Below, piece after piece: positions 29,283-37,037 of a DNA stretch of 64,000 nt. The notes beneath the pieces were generated by a model. That model did no database searches, was not told the origin of the DNA, and saw only the letters and a list, made by a program, of their open reading frames with translations. Position numbers and translations under genes: made by a program. This DNA comes from a virus: IMG/VR virus record IMGVR_UViG_3300044825_001895, positions 1 through 64,000 of that record; one strand, 5' to 3'. Numbering within the stretch: position 1 is the stretch's first letter; the number at the start of each line of letters is the position of its first letter.

Positions 29283-29723
29283 AATTTAATTAAAGAGTTT
29301 GAAGGATGTCATTTGAATGCTTATCCAGATCCTTTAACAAAAGGACCACCTATTACAATAGGTTGGGGAAGCACTAAAGACTTTGACGGAACACCATTTA
29401 AAATAGGTAGAGTGATTACTCAAAAGTATGCAGACACTCTACTTGAGTTTGATTTAAAGAATAGATTTTTACCAGCACTTCAAAGAATACCTTATTGGAG
29501 CGAAATGAATGAAAATCAACAAGGCACAATTCTTAGCTTTGCTTATAATCTTGGTGCTAATTTTTATGGAAGCTCTAATTTTAATACGATAACTAGAGTT
29601 CTTAAAAACAAAGAATGGACTAAAGTACCTGATGCCTTATATCTTTATCATAACCCAGGAACAAGTGTAGAAGCAGGATTGAAGAGGAGGAGAGTTGCAG
29701 AAGGTAAACTTTGGAGTTCTTAA
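29265..29723 (+). CDS. GH24 lysozyme (muramidase) domain
   Basis: About 152 residues. NLIKEFEGCHLNAYPDPLTK and ITIGWGST give the E...D...T catalytic triad of phage lysozymes, which cut the glycan between MurNAc and GlcNAc. The only in-frame start is a GTG at 29265 without a ribosome site, while the frame is open upstream to the slippery site. It is therefore likely made as a fusion with the C39-like protein by frameshift, or else by weak internal initiation. Convergent with small genes on the other strand. Confidence 0.85.
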   Translation: MPLVGINLIKEFEGCHLNAYPDPLTKGPPITIGWGSTKDFDGTPFKIGRVITQKYADTLLEFDLKNRFLPALQRIPYWSEMNENQQGTILSFAYNLGANFYGSSNFNTITRVLKNKEWTKVPDALYLYHNPGTSVEAGLKRRRVAEGKLWSS

Positions 29724-29965
29724 TCGTCCATCTTTGCTTTTAATCCAAGCAATGCCGTAAACAAAGTAAACAAAGCATCATATCCTCTTCTTTCAGATTC
29801 TTTGCAATCTAAGGGAGGGGAATTTTTTAATCCACCTAGTGCATCTGCTCTTTCCATAGAACCTGGAACCATAAAGTTACAGTTGGCAAAAGTAACACCA
29901 ACGTATCCAAGTGTTCCTACTACAATAACGACGATTAACTTATCAATTAGTTTTAAGTTTTTCAT
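29720..29965 (-). CDS. small two-span membrane protein near endolysin
   Basis: An 81-residue protein with a membrane segment at 9-28 (IDKLIVVIVVGTLGYVGVTF) and a second weaker one near the end (GYDALFTLFTALLGLKAK). The placement next to lysozyme and the size would fit a holin or spanin helper, but nothing in the sequence proves it. Overlaps the lysozyme stop by four bases. Confidence 0.65.
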   Translation of the reverse strand: MKNLKLIDKLIVVIVVGTLGYVGVTFANCNFMVPGSMERADALGGLKNSPPLDCKESERRGYDALFTLFTALLGLKAKMDD

Positions 29966-30153
29966 CTTCCTTCTTGTTTATGAATCCAAGTTTTCAATTC
30001 GTGCAAATATTGCCTAAGTTCATCTGCTTTACGAAGATGCCACGAATCACCACTCTTGAAATACTCTTGAGTGTGATTATCAATTGCTTTTAGAATATTA
30101 TGTATTGGTGCGTTCCATCGCTCACGCTTCGGAGTATTCCATTCGCGTGGCAT
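29962..30153 (-). CDS. small basic protein, unknown function
   Basis: A 63-residue helical, charged protein (MPREWNTPKRERWNAPIHN...; DSWHLRKADELRQYLHELK). ATGA overlap with the following membrane protein; GAGGAATT precedes the start. Middle gene of a three-gene minus-strand operon. Unknown. Confidence 0.68.
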   Translation of the reverse strand: MPREWNTPKRERWNAPIHNILKAIDNHTQEYFKSGDSWHLRKADELRQYLHELKTWIHKQEGR

Positions 30154-30159
30154 AATTCC

Positions 30160-30273
30160 TCACTTCTTCTTGCCACCATTCTTTGCTTTTTTCGCAGTCG
30201 CATTACCTTGATTTTGTTTGGATTGCTTGCCCCCAGCAGAACCCTTCTTACCTTTGTTTGCAGACTTTGACAC
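30160..30273 (-). CDS. 37-residue lysine-rich peptide
   Basis: A GTG-start ORF (VSKSANKGKKGSAGGKQSKQ...) ending NGGKKK, Lys/Gly/Ala/Gln only: disordered and strongly basic, suited to binding nucleic acid. A minus-strand late promoter lies 45 bases upstream, so it heads the minus operon. Confidence 0.5.
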   Translation of the reverse strand: MSKSANKGKKGSAGGKQSKQNQGNATAKKAKNGGKKK

Positions 30274-30317
30274 TGCACCGCCCCATATGATACAATGATA
30301 TTTAGGAAAAACTGTTC

Positions 30318-30327
30318 CTATTTATAC
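30318..30327 (-). promoter_or_regulatory. late promoter of minus-strand operon
   Basis: Minus strand reads GTATAAATAG. It points toward the lysine-rich peptide and away from psbA. Confidence 0.7.
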
Positions 30328-30352
30328 TGTGCCACCTAGGCAATTCGACCTA

Positions 30353-30381
30353 TTGACACCGCTTTCTGGTCGTGCTATCAT
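30353..30381 (+). promoter_or_regulatory. psbA early promoter TTGACA-N17-TATCAT
   Basis: Perfect -35 and spacing, 5/6 -10, overlapped by ATAAATAG, a late-type core, so psbA may be expressed throughout infection. The 170-base leader holds no other gene. Confidence 0.75.
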
Positions 30382-30477
30382 AAATAGGTAAACAAATGTT
30401 ACGAAACGCTAACGATTCTTAACATTGTTAAACACCCGCTAACCGAGACCTATGGGTGTATAAAAACGTCTCTCATA

Positions 30478-30500
30478 CCCACAGTGGAGGGTGCTGTGGG
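30478..30500 (+). promoter_or_regulatory. psbA leader hairpin
   Basis: CCCACAG-TGGAGGGTG-CTGTGGG, a GC-rich 7-pair stem-loop with GGAGGG in the loop, 54 bases before the psbA ATG. It may stabilise the mRNA or control translation. Confidence 0.55.
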
Positions 30501-30553
30501 GAATAATCGTATCAGTTCGTCCCCCCGAACTTTTAACTAACTCTCTTAAACAA

Positions 30554-31633
30554 ATGACTGCTACAATTTCACGTCAACAACAATCGAATACTTGGGAACA
30601 ATTCTGCAACTGGGTTACTAGCACTGATAACCGTCTCTATGTAGGTTGGTTCGGAGTCCTGATGATTCCAACATTGCTCGCCGCAACAATCTGCTTCATC
30701 ATCGCATTTGTCGGTGCTCCCCCTGTAGACATTGATGGAATCCGTGAACCAGTCGCTGGTTCTCTAATGTATGGAAACAACATCATCTCTGGTGCTGTTA
30801 TTCCTTCGTCCAACGCGATTGGACTGCACTTCTACCCCATCTGGGAAGCTGCTTCACTTGATGAGTGGCTTTACAACGGCGGACCTTTCCAACTGGTAGT
30901 GTTCCACTTCCTCATCGGCATCTATGCTTATATGGGTCGTGAATGGGAACTCTCATACCGCCTAGGTATGCGTCCTTGGATCTGTGTTGCTTACTCTGCA
31001 CCTGTTGCTGCTGCCAGCGCAGTGTTCCTAGTCTATCCTTTCGGTCAAGGTTCTTTCTCTGATGCAATGCCTCTGGGTATCTCTGGTACCTTCAACTACA
31101 TGCTTGTTTTCCAGGCAGAACATAACATCCTGATGCACCCCTTCCACATGCTTGGAGTTGCTGGTGTCTTCGGTGGTTCACTGTTCTCTGCAATGCACGG
31201 TTCTCTAGTTACTTCCTCACTGGTTCGTGAAACCACCGAGCAAGAGTCGCAGAACTATGGTTACAAGTTCGGTCAAGAAGAAGAGACTTATAACATCGTT
31301 GCAGCACACGGTTATTTCGGTCGCCTGATCTTCCAATATGCTTCCTTCAATAACTCTCGTTCGCTACACTTCTTCCTTGCTGCTTGGCCTGTTGTCGGTA
31401 TCTGGTTCACTGCTCTTGGTGTTAGCACCATGGCCTTTAACTTAAATGGCTTTAATTTCAACCAGTCTCTGCTTGATAGTCAGGGTCGTGTAGTTAACAC
31501 CTGGGCTGATGTTCTTAACCGTGCTGGACTGGGAATGGAAGTGATGCACGAGAGAAATGCACATAACTTTCCTTTGGACCTGGCTGCTGCCGAAGCAACT
31601 CCTGTTGCTCTAACTGCACCTTCTATCGGTTGA
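30554..31633 (+). CDS. psbA: photosystem II reaction-centre protein D1
   Basis: A 359-residue D1. Residue 130 is Glu (YMGREWELS), the form of the high-light D1 isoform. The manganese-cluster ligand region [13 protein letters not shown] and the processed C-terminal extension ([14 protein letters not shown]) are intact. No intron interrupts it. D1 turns over fast in light, so phage copies keep photosynthesis going after host expression stops. ATG 30554 preferred over the upstream 30491. Confidence 0.98.
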   Translation: MTATISRQQQSNTWEQFCNWVTSTDNRLYVGWFGVLMIPTLLAATICFIIAFVGAPPVDIDGIREPVAGSLMYGNNIISGAVIPSSNAIGLHFYPIWEAASLDEWLYNGGPFQLVVFHFLIGIYAYMGREWELSYRLGMRPWICVAYSAPVAAASAVFLVYPFGQGSFSDAMPLGISGTFNYMLVFQAEHNILMHPFHMLGVAGVFGGSLFSAMHGSLVTSSLVRETTEQESQNYGYKFGQEEETYNIVAAHGYFGRLIFQYASFNNSRSLHFFLAAWPVVGIWFTALGVSTMAFNLNGFNFNQSLLDSQGRVVNTWADVLNRAGLGMEVMHERNAHNFPLDLAAAEATPVALTAPSIG

Positions 31634-31663
31634 GTTTCGTAAAAACTGAATAATCTAAAAGGA

Positions 31664-31697
31664 GGGACTTGCAAAAGTCCCTTTTTTGCTATATAAT
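31664..31697 (+). promoter_or_regulatory. terminator-promoter composite: TTGCAA-N17-TATAAT
   Basis: GGGACTT-GCA-AAAGTCCC plus T's ends psbA. TTGCAA at the hairpin top lies 17 bases before a perfect TATAAT that serves the endonuclease gene. Confidence 0.8.
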
Positions 31698-31727
31698 AAT
31701 TGAAGTTAAGAAATCAAAGATTGAATT

Positions 31728-32156
31728 ATGAAAACTTGCAACATTTGTGGAGAAACGAAATCACTTGATGAGTATTATATCAATAATTTTGGATACCCTC
31801 ACGGTAAATGTAAAAAGTGCTATGTTAAAAAACAGCAAGAAAAATATGACCCAATGAAAAAAAGAAACGAAAACTTAAAAAGATGTTATGGAATAACACT
31901 CCAAGAATATAATGAAATGTTAGATAATCAAAATGGTAAATGTGCCACTTGTGGAACTACTGAACCAGGAGGTAGAAAATCTGGTAGGGGCGGTGGTGCT
32001 GATGTATTTGTAGTAGATCACTGCCACGATACTGGTAAAGTTAGAGGTCTTCTTTGTCATAGTTGTAATAGGGCTATGGGACTATTAGGAGATAATGTAA
32101 GCGTTATTGAAAGTATGATTAAATACCTTGAGCAGCACGAAATTAATGTCTCATAA
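31728..32156 (+). CDS. endonuclease VII-like homing endonuclease beside psbA
   Basis: A 142-residue protein. Two zinc pairs at the N-terminus (CNICGETK and CKKCYVKK), then YGITLQEYNEMLDNQNGKCATCG and VVDHCHDTGKVRGLLCHSCN, the endonuclease VII core with HxH and zinc cysteines. An EndoVII-type enzyme next to psbA in cyanophage S-PM2 (F-CphI) is known to promote psbA mobility; this gene has the same position and fold. Confidence 0.88.
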   Translation: MKTCNICGETKSLDEYYINNFGYPHGKCKKCYVKKQQEKYDPMKKRNENLKRCYGITLQEYNEMLDNQNGKCATCGTTEPGGRKSGRGGGADVFVVDHCHDTGKVRGLLCHSCNRAMGLLGDNVSVIESMIKYLEQHEINVS

Positions 32157-32268
32157 TACTCAACACGAACCTATGCCTAACTGGGTAATCTGGGTAGGCG
32201 TAGGTATGATGGTATTTACGGTTCTTGTTTTTGTCTTATTCACTCTTGGGCAAATTTACTGGGGATAA
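32146..32268 (+). CDS. small membrane protein
   Basis: A 40-residue protein (MSHNTQHEPMPNWVIWVGVG...) with one span (GVGMMVFTVLVFVLFTLG). It overlaps the endonuclease end. Between psbA and the psbD fragment, but no photosystem family recognised. Confidence 0.5.
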   Translation: MSHNTQHEPMPNWVIWVGVGMMVFTVLVFVLFTLGQIYWG

Positions 32269-32281
32269 GTGCTAATACTCA

Positions 32282-32310
32282 TTGACTCTTATTATGAAGT
32301 ATTGTAAACT
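32282..32310 (+). promoter_or_regulatory. promoter TTGACT-N17-TAAACT before psbD fragment
   Basis: 4-5/6 matches at 17-base spacing. It probably served the ancestral psbD copy. Confidence 0.45.
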
Positions 32311-32336
32311 AAATATGAGAAATCACATAGGAGGCT

Positions 32337-32483
32337 ATGACTTCTTCAACACTTTCACAACCAATTCAACAAAGGGGGTGGTTTGATGTCCTGGATGACT
32401 GGCTTAAACGAGATCGCTTTGTATTTGTGGGTTGGTCTGGACTATTACTTTTTCCCACTGCTTATTTGGCCCTTGACTGGTAG
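32337..32483 (+). pseudogene. psbD: psbD 5' fragment (truncated D2)
   Basis: The first 47 codons match D2 ([33 protein letters not shown]) and then stop at TGG-TAG where the intact gene reads GGWLTG. The ribosome site (TAGGAGGCT) is kept. Compared with the intact psbD at 33816, residues 3-13 differ and most third codon positions differ, so it derives from another psbD lineage. A stable D2 cannot be made from it. Confidence 0.9.
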
Positions 32484-32492
32484 GACTGCTGA

Positions 32493-32585
32493 ATGACTTT
32501 TCTGGGATTGTATCTAATCTTTATTGGTGTGAAGGGATTGTTTAGAGATTTACAGAGATACAGAGAACAAACTGATAATAGGTAA
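32493..32585 (+). CDS. possible 30-residue membrane peptide
   Basis: MTFLGLYLIFIGVKGLFRDL... one span plus a charged tail. Directly after the psbD fragment; may be a remnant or chance. Confidence 0.35.
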   Translation: MTFLGLYLIFIGVKGLFRDLQRYREQTDNR

Positions 32586-32617
32586 AAATATAAAAGACAC
32601 TTTCTAAACTGGAACAG

Positions 32618-32652
32618 GGGCACTTCGCAGGTGCCCTTTTTGATGGTATAAT
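32618..32652 (+). promoter_or_regulatory. terminator-promoter composite: TTCGCA-N17-TATAAT
   Basis: GGGCAC-ttcgcag-GTGCCC with five T's; TTCGCA in the loop (4/6 -35) is 17 bases from a perfect TATAAT. Confidence 0.65.
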
Positions 32653-32676
32653 ACTCTCATATACAAAGAGTTTCAA

Positions 32677-33072
32677 ATGCTAAAAACTAAAACTGTAAAG
32701 ATAGTAAGTGTGAGTGATTGGGATGACTTTGTAATCCTTATCTATGGAAAGCATTACAGTTTTCAACAACAAGATGGGTGTAAATCAAGAGGAACTGCTT
32801 ATTTTACTGTTCCAAATCAATATGATGCGGAAGAGTTTGATAGTGAGGCAACTACAATCCCATTTGAAGTTAATGGTGAAGAAATGGGTGTGAGTTTTGA
32901 AACTTGGTTGAATACAAATTTGGAGGATACTGCTTCACACTTTGAATCTGATTGGGAGAATAAGTTGTTCTGGGAAAGGAATTTTTATCCAGATGTAAAC
33001 ACAATTGTTTGGGACTTATACAAACGAGGATTGCTTGAAGAAGGTGAATATATGATTGATATTGATTGGTGA
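32677..33072 (+). CDS. protein of unknown function
   Basis: A 131-residue soluble acidic protein (MLKTKTVKIVSVSDWDDFVI...), rich in Trp, Phe and Glu (SHFESDWENKLFWERNF). Expressed from the composite promoter with a 20-base leader. No motif recognised. Confidence 0.7.
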   Translation: MLKTKTVKIVSVSDWDDFVILIYGKHYSFQQQDGCKSRGTAYFTVPNQYDAEEFDSEATTIPFEVNGEEMGVSFETWLNTNLEDTASHFESDWENKLFWERNFYPDVNTIVWDLYKRGLLEEGEYMIDIDW

Positions 33073-33088
33073 CTAAAAAGTAAAAATA

Positions 33089-33138
33089 TTCATTTGTATA
33101 AATAATAATGTAGTTAACACAGTAGTAGTAAGAATGAA
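33089..33138 (+). promoter_or_regulatory. late promoter and possible start-sequestering hairpin
   Basis: TATAAATAA (33097-33105) lies between TTCATTT (33089) and GAATGAA (33132-33138), which pair over 7 positions and cover the ATG at 33134. Weaker than the hairpins at 10431, 26554 and 34886. Confidence 0.45.
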
Positions 33139-33715
33139 ACATAAGCACCATATTATTCCAAGACATATGGGTGGTAGTGATGACCCATCAAATCTTATTG
33201 AACTGACTGTGGAAGAACACGCAGAGGCACACAGAAAGTTGTGGGAGCAATATGGTAATATCAAAGATTATTGTGCTTGGAAAGGTTTAGAAGGAACTAT
33301 TGGTAAAGAAGAGATTGTAAGGTTGCTGATGGACCCAACTGGAAGAGTTCATACAGAAGAAACCAAGAAGAAAATGAGTGAGGCACATAAAGGCAAACCA
33401 AAGCATACACCTGAAAGTAAAGAAAAAATAAGTGAAGCAAGAAAAGGAAAGCCTTTGAGTGAGGAGCATAAAAGAAAAATAGGTGAGGCAGGTTTAGGTA
33501 ATAAAAGATGTCTTGGAAATAAACTAACAGAAGAGCACAAAGAAAAACTTTCTAAAAGTATGAAAGGAAATAAAAATGCTTGTGGTCCTCAAAAAGTTAG
33601 TGAAGAAGCAAAGAAAAATAGAAGTGAAGCAACCAAAGAAAGATGGAGAAAATATAGAGAACAAAAAGGATTTGACCCTAACAAACCTATTGATGGTAGA
33701 TACTCTAAAATATAG
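33134..33715 (+). CDS. HNH homing endonuclease with tandem NUMOD3 repeats
   Basis: A 193-residue protein. [20 protein letters not shown] and [13 protein letters not shown] at residues 5-42 are the HNH nuclease; four NUMOD3-type repeats follow ([56 protein letters not shown]). It lies between the psbD fragment and the intact psbD and may be linked to their rearrangement. Confidence 0.87.
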   Translation: MKHKHHIIPRHMGGSDDPSNLIELTVEEHAEAHRKLWEQYGNIKDYCAWKGLEGTIGKEEIVRLLMDPTGRVHTEETKKKMSEAHKGKPKHTPESKEKISEARKGKPLSEEHKRKIGEAGLGNKRCLGNKLTEEHKEKLSKSMKGNKNACGPQKVSEEAKKNRSEATKERWRKYREQKGFDPNKPIDGRYSKI

Positions 33716-33747
33716 TGCCCGCAAGGGCACCTGCCGAAGGCAGTAAG

Positions 33748-33756
33748 TATAAATAC
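33748..33756 (+). promoter_or_regulatory. late promoter TATAAATAC upstream of psbD
   Basis: Perfect late core 60 bases before the psbD ATG. Confidence 0.6.
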
Positions 33757-33815
33757 ACTTCCCTTTTTATCCAGTTTCCATTACAATAAATATGTAAAGT
33801 AATGTAAAGGAGGCT

Positions 33816-34880
33816 ATGACTTCTTCTGTTTTACAGACACCCTCCCAATCACAGCGTGGATGGTTTGATGTCCTTGATGATTGGTTGAAAAGGGACAGAT
33901 TTGTGTTCGTAGGTTGGTCTGGCCTACTTTTATTTCCAACAGCATACCTCGCACTTGGTGGGTGGCTTACTGGTATTACATTTATCACTAGTTGGTATAC
34001 ACACGGTATTGCTTCAAGTTTTTTAGAAGGTTGTAATTTCTTAACAGCTGCGTTGAGTACCCCAGCAGATGCTCTCGGACATTCCCTTCTACTTCTCTGG
34101 GGTCCTGAGTCTCAAGGGGATTTCATCAGGTGGTGCCAACTTGGGGGACTCTGGACTTTTGTGGCGCTCCACGGATCTTTCTCTCTGATTGGATTCATGC
34201 TTCGTCAGTTTGAGATTGCTCGTCTTGTAGGCATTCGTCCTTATAATGCTATTGCATTCTCTGGACCCATTGCGGTCTTTGTGAGTGTCTTCCTGATGTA
34301 TCCTCTGGGTCAATCCAGTTGGTTCTTTGCACCATCGTTTGGTGTTGCTGCTATCTTCAGGTTCCTTCTGTTCCTTCAGGGTTTCCACAACTGGACCCTC
34401 AACCCCTTCCATATGATGGGAGTTGCTGGTATACTGGGTGGAGCACTGCTCTGTGCTATTCACGGAGCAACCGTAGAAAACACACTATTTGAAGATGGTG
34501 ACCAAGCAAATACCTTCAAAGCATTTGAACCGACACAGGAAGAAGAGACCTACTCTATGGTTACTGCTAACAGATTCTGGTCTCAAATCTTCGGTATTGC
34601 GTTTAGTAATAAGCGTTGGCTTCACTTTTTTATGCTATTTGTTCCTGTTATGGGTTTGTGGACTTCCAGCATCGGTATCATTGGTCTTGCCCTTAATCTT
34701 CGTGCTTATGATTTTGTAAGTCAGGAGATTCGTGCTGCAGAAGATCCGGAATTTGAGACCTTCGTAACAAAGAACATATTATTGAATGAGGGAATTCGTG
34801 CTTGGATGGCACCTGTAGACCAACCTGGAGCAAACTTTGTATTTCCAGAGGAAGTTTTGCCTCGTGGAAATGCTTTATGA
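33816..34880 (+). CDS. psbD: photosystem II reaction-centre protein D2
   Basis: A 354-residue D2, full length and ending [12 protein letters not shown]. Conserved regions [35 protein letters not shown] and [18 protein letters not shown] are intact. It pairs with D1 in the reaction centre. AAAGGAGGCT precedes the ATG. Fragments of another psbD flank it at 32337 and 35470. Confidence 0.98.
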   Translation: MTSSVLQTPSQSQRGWFDVLDDWLKRDRFVFVGWSGLLLFPTAYLALGGWLTGITFITSWYTHGIASSFLEGCNFLTAALSTPADALGHSLLLLWGPESQGDFIRWCQLGGLWTFVALHGSFSLIGFMLRQFEIARLVGIRPYNAIAFSGPIAVFVSVFLMYPLGQSSWFFAPSFGVAAIFRFLLFLQGFHNWTLNPFHMMGVAGILGGALLCAIHGATVENTLFEDGDQANTFKAFEPTQEEETYSMVTANRFWSQIFGIAFSNKRWLHFFMLFVPVMGLWTSSIGIIGLALNLRAYDFVSQEIRAAEDPEFETFVTKNILLNEGIRAWMAPVDQPGANFVFPEEVLPRGNAL

Positions 34881-34911
34881 TATAAATAATTCTATCGTGC
34901 GGTAGAATTAT
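34881..34911 (+). promoter_or_regulatory. late promoter overlapping start-sequestering hairpin
   Basis: TATAAATAA (34881-34889). ATAATTCTA (34886-34894) pairs with TAGAATTAT (34903-34911), nine pairs reaching into the ATG at 34910. Confidence 0.65.
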
Positions 34912-35356
34912 GGAAAAGATGGGAATGCTTACCATTCTTGATGAATGGTCTGATAAGGTTCACAGATACTGTAAAGTTCAGTGTGAATGTGGAACTATAA
35001 AAACAGTTCGCAGATCATCTATGAAACCTGGACAAACAGTATCTTGTGGATGTTATAGACGAGAACTTGATAGAAAGAAGGGGAGAGATCTTCGTTCACC
35101 TATGTGGTCTCGGGCAAAATATAGAGCAAAACAAAAGGGTCTGGATTTTAATATCACAAAAGAAGATATTGTTATTCCAGACACCTGCCCTTTGTTAGGC
35201 ACTCCTATGGAATCGCCATCATTAGATCGTATTGATTCTTCCAAAGGATATATCAAAGGTAATGTGTGGGTCATCAGTAATAGAGCAAATACTTTAAAAA
35301 ATGATGCTACATTACAAGAACTCAAAACATTAGTTGAAAATCTGGAGAAACTATGA
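34910..35356 (+). CDS. HNH-type homing endonuclease beside psbD
   Basis: A 148-residue paralogue of the protein at 26583: VQCECGTIKTVRR and SCGCYRRE zinc ribbon, MWSRAKYRAKQKGLDFNI basic helix, TCPLLGTPM and SLDRIDSSKGYIKGNVWVIS catalytic end. No clear ribosome site. It sits between psbD and the remnant-bearing ORF; ATGA overlap downstream. Confidence 0.82.
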   Translation: MEKMGMLTILDEWSDKVHRYCKVQCECGTIKTVRRSSMKPGQTVSCGCYRRELDRKKGRDLRSPMWSRAKYRAKQKGLDFNITKEDIVIPDTCPLLGTPMESPSLDRIDSSKGYIKGNVWVISNRANTLKNDATLQELKTLVENLEKL

Positions 35357-35499
35357 AAGATACTTCTACAAATCAACTTCCACCAAATCAAAAATACATT
35401 GGGTGGAAAGAAGTAAATGAAAAAGAATTTGATGAGTTGTTTCCTCCCATCCAAAAGAAAAATCGTGAGGAAGTTCTACCGCGAGGTAATGCACTCTAA
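35353..35499 (+). CDS. small ORF ending in the D2 C-terminal decapeptide
   Basis: A 48-residue ORF. The last ten residues, [10 protein letters not shown], are identical to the end of D2, in frame, but at DNA level differ from psbD at most third positions. The first 38 residues (MKDTSTNQLPPNQKYIGWKE...) do not match D2. It looks like the 3' remnant of the psbD whose 5' end survives at 32337, now fused to new sequence. Confidence 0.7.
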   Translation: MKDTSTNQLPPNQKYIGWKEVNEKEFDELFPPIQKKNREEVLPRGNAL

Positions 35500-35510
35500 A
35501 AATAAATAAA

Positions 35511-35535
35511 AGGAGTTCTCTGAACTCCTTTTTTT
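35511..35535 (+). terminator. terminator after psbD region
   Basis: AGGAGTTC-TCT-GAACTCCT with seven T's; the next ATG starts on the following base. Confidence 0.92.
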
Positions 35536-35610
35536 ATGCTCCTTATTCTTATTCTTTTTCAACTCTTTGGAATCCTAATGTTTATATTATCTGTTATGCA
35601 AGACCTATGA
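35536..35610 (+). CDS. 24-residue membrane peptide
   Basis: MLLILILFQLFGILMFILSV... one span. ATG abuts the terminator T run; ATGA overlap with the next ORF supports it. Confidence 0.4.
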   Translation: MLLILILFQLFGILMFILSVMQDL

Positions 35611-35726
35611 TAACTTCTACAACACCATATAAATTGGCAGAGATCATTAGAGATACTTGGCCAAACCTTTACAGACCGCCAATAAAGACTTATAATCAAT
35701 CAAAAGCACAAGAAAAGAATGTATGA
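35607..35726 (+). CDS. 39-residue protein, unknown
   Basis: MITSTTPYKLAEIIRDTWPN... soluble, basic. Overlaps both neighbours. Unknown. Confidence 0.45.
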   Translation: MITSTTPYKLAEIIRDTWPNLYRPPIKTYNQSKAQEKNV

Positions 35727-36003
35727 CTATTGGGTGGTGACAGACAAAACCACAGGTAGAGTAATCGCTCATTGCGGGGAAGAGAATGATGCATTGATGT
35801 TAGTTGGATTTGATAAAGATAAAAGAAATTATCGTAAACAAAAGTTTATTCTGGATCAGGTCATTACAGTAACATCAACAACAGATAAACAACTTCCTGG
35901 TCAATTGGGTTTACCTGCAGCAAAAGAAGAACTTCCTCCTATGGATCTTCAACAACAAGTATGGTTGCCTGAGGGACAGGGAATTCCAGTTAACGCTAAA
36001 TAA
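35719..36003 (+). CDS. small protein, unknown function
   Basis: A 94-residue soluble protein (MYDYWVVTDKTTGRVIAHCG...) with a Pro/Gln-rich C-terminus. It has the look of a conserved cyanophage early gene. No motif. Followed by glutaredoxin 20 bases on. Confidence 0.72.
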   Translation: MYDYWVVTDKTTGRVIAHCGEENDALMLVGFDKDKRNYRKQKFILDQVITVTSTTDKQLPGQLGLPAAKEELPPMDLQQQVWLPEGQGIPVNAK

Positions 36004-36023
36004 CTTTCAGTTTTATAACAATT

Positions 36024-36260
36024 ATGAAATTTACAGTTTATTCAAAAGACGGTTGCCCATATTGCACAAAGGTTCAACAAGTGCTAGAGTTGGCACAACT
36101 ACAATACGTAGTCTACAAATTGAATACTGATTTTACTCGTGATGAGTTTTATGCTGAGTTTGGAGAAGGTTCTACCTTTCCTCAAGTAATTATTAATGAC
36201 AAACACATTGGTGGGTGTTCGGATACCGTTCAATATCTACAGGAGCAAAAATTAGTTTAA
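36024..36260 (+). CDS. glutaredoxin
   Basis: A 78-residue thioredoxin-fold protein: VYSKDGCPYCTKVQQVL has the CPYC active site; TFPQVIINDKHIGGCSD is the cis-Pro and GG glutathione-binding part. It can reduce phage ribonucleotide reductase, as NrdC does in T4. TAATG overlap downstream. Confidence 0.95.
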   Translation: MKFTVYSKDGCPYCTKVQQVLELAQLQYVVYKLNTDFTRDEFYAEFGEGSTFPQVIINDKHIGGCSDTVQYLQEQKLV

Positions 36261-36619
36261 TGAATACGAACATTCACGAAGTTTACAACGATGTAGAAAA
36301 AGCAATTGATTATGCATTCAATGGTCAGTTTGTTTTAAAATTTTATGACTATCTAAAAGTTCGTGGAACAAAAAAAGTAGAAGTCGAACAATTTATTGAA
36401 AGTTCTACTGCTACTGAAATTAGTAATCTTGTAATGGATTTGGATGATTATCTTGAAGGTGGATCAGATGAGATTCATAAACAACTTCGCGAAGGATACG
36501 GGCACATTCCAAAACCACAGGCAAGAAAAATAAGAAATTATCTATATGGTATTCTTGAAGATGCCTGGAGATATAATCATGATAAACGACCAGGAAGAAG
36601 AAAGAAGCAAACTAAATAA
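36260..36619 (+). CDS. protein of unknown function
   Basis: A 119-residue mostly helical protein (MNTNIHEVYNDVEKAIDYAF...; VMDLDDYLEGGSDEIHKQL) with a basic end (RPGRRKKQTK). Starts on the glutaredoxin stop. Unknown. Confidence 0.72.
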   Translation: MNTNIHEVYNDVEKAIDYAFNGQFVLKFYDYLKVRGTKKVEVEQFIESSTATEISNLVMDLDDYLEGGSDEIHKQLREGYGHIPKPQARKIRNYLYGILEDAWRYNHDKRPGRRKKQTK

Positions 36620-36782
36620 GTCAGAACCCCAAATCAATAGGGGCGTTGAATTATTACTACGCAATAGGAGGAGATCATCTGCACCAAAGACTTTTCAAGT
36701 GAAGTTTGGTAAAATGATCTCTCTTTTTCGTAGGGAGTTTCATTTCTTTATAGAATTTAACTTTGATGTAAGAAAAAAATAA
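36579..36782 (+). CDS. small basic protein, unknown function
   Basis: A 67-residue protein overlapping the previous gene by 41 bases. LLLRNRRRSSAPKTFQVKFG and REFHFFIEFNFDVRKK are basic/aromatic. Start 36579 preferred over 36546. Confidence 0.6.
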   Translation: MINDQEEERSKLNKSEPQINRGVELLLRNRRRSSAPKTFQVKFGKMISLFRREFHFFIEFNFDVRKK

Positions 36783-36800
36783 ACTCTCTGGAGAAAACAA

Positions 36801-37037
36801 ATGGAAACAGCATATGTAGTAACATTCATTACAATGTTTACCTTGCTCTTTTTTATGGTAGGAGGTATAATAGGCTGGTTAACTTACCGACATTTGCTGG
36901 AATCAAGACCTCCATATTTGCATCCAGAGTTCTTTGACGAAAATGGGCAGGTTATTCCTGACGAAATAGTATCTGTACGATTTGAAAACAATTACGACTA
37001 TGACTACGACGACGAAAACGAAGAGAGCGACGACTGA
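36801..37037 (+). CDS. single-span membrane protein with acidic tail
   Basis: A 78-residue protein: membrane segment at 5-28 (YVVTFITMFTLLFFMVGGII), then PPYLHPEFFDENG and a strongly acidic, Tyr-rich tail (NYDYDYDDENEESDD). CTGGAGAAAACA precedes the start. Unknown. Confidence 0.72.
   Translation: METAYVVTFITMFTLLFFMVGGIIGWLTYRHLLESRPPYLHPEFFDENGQVIPDEIVSVRFENNYDYDYDDENEESDD

Noticed and set aside
30090-30278. 62-codon minus-strand frame
   Set aside because: It overlaps the lysine-rich 37-residue ORF and the 63-residue gene in another frame and has no ribosome site.
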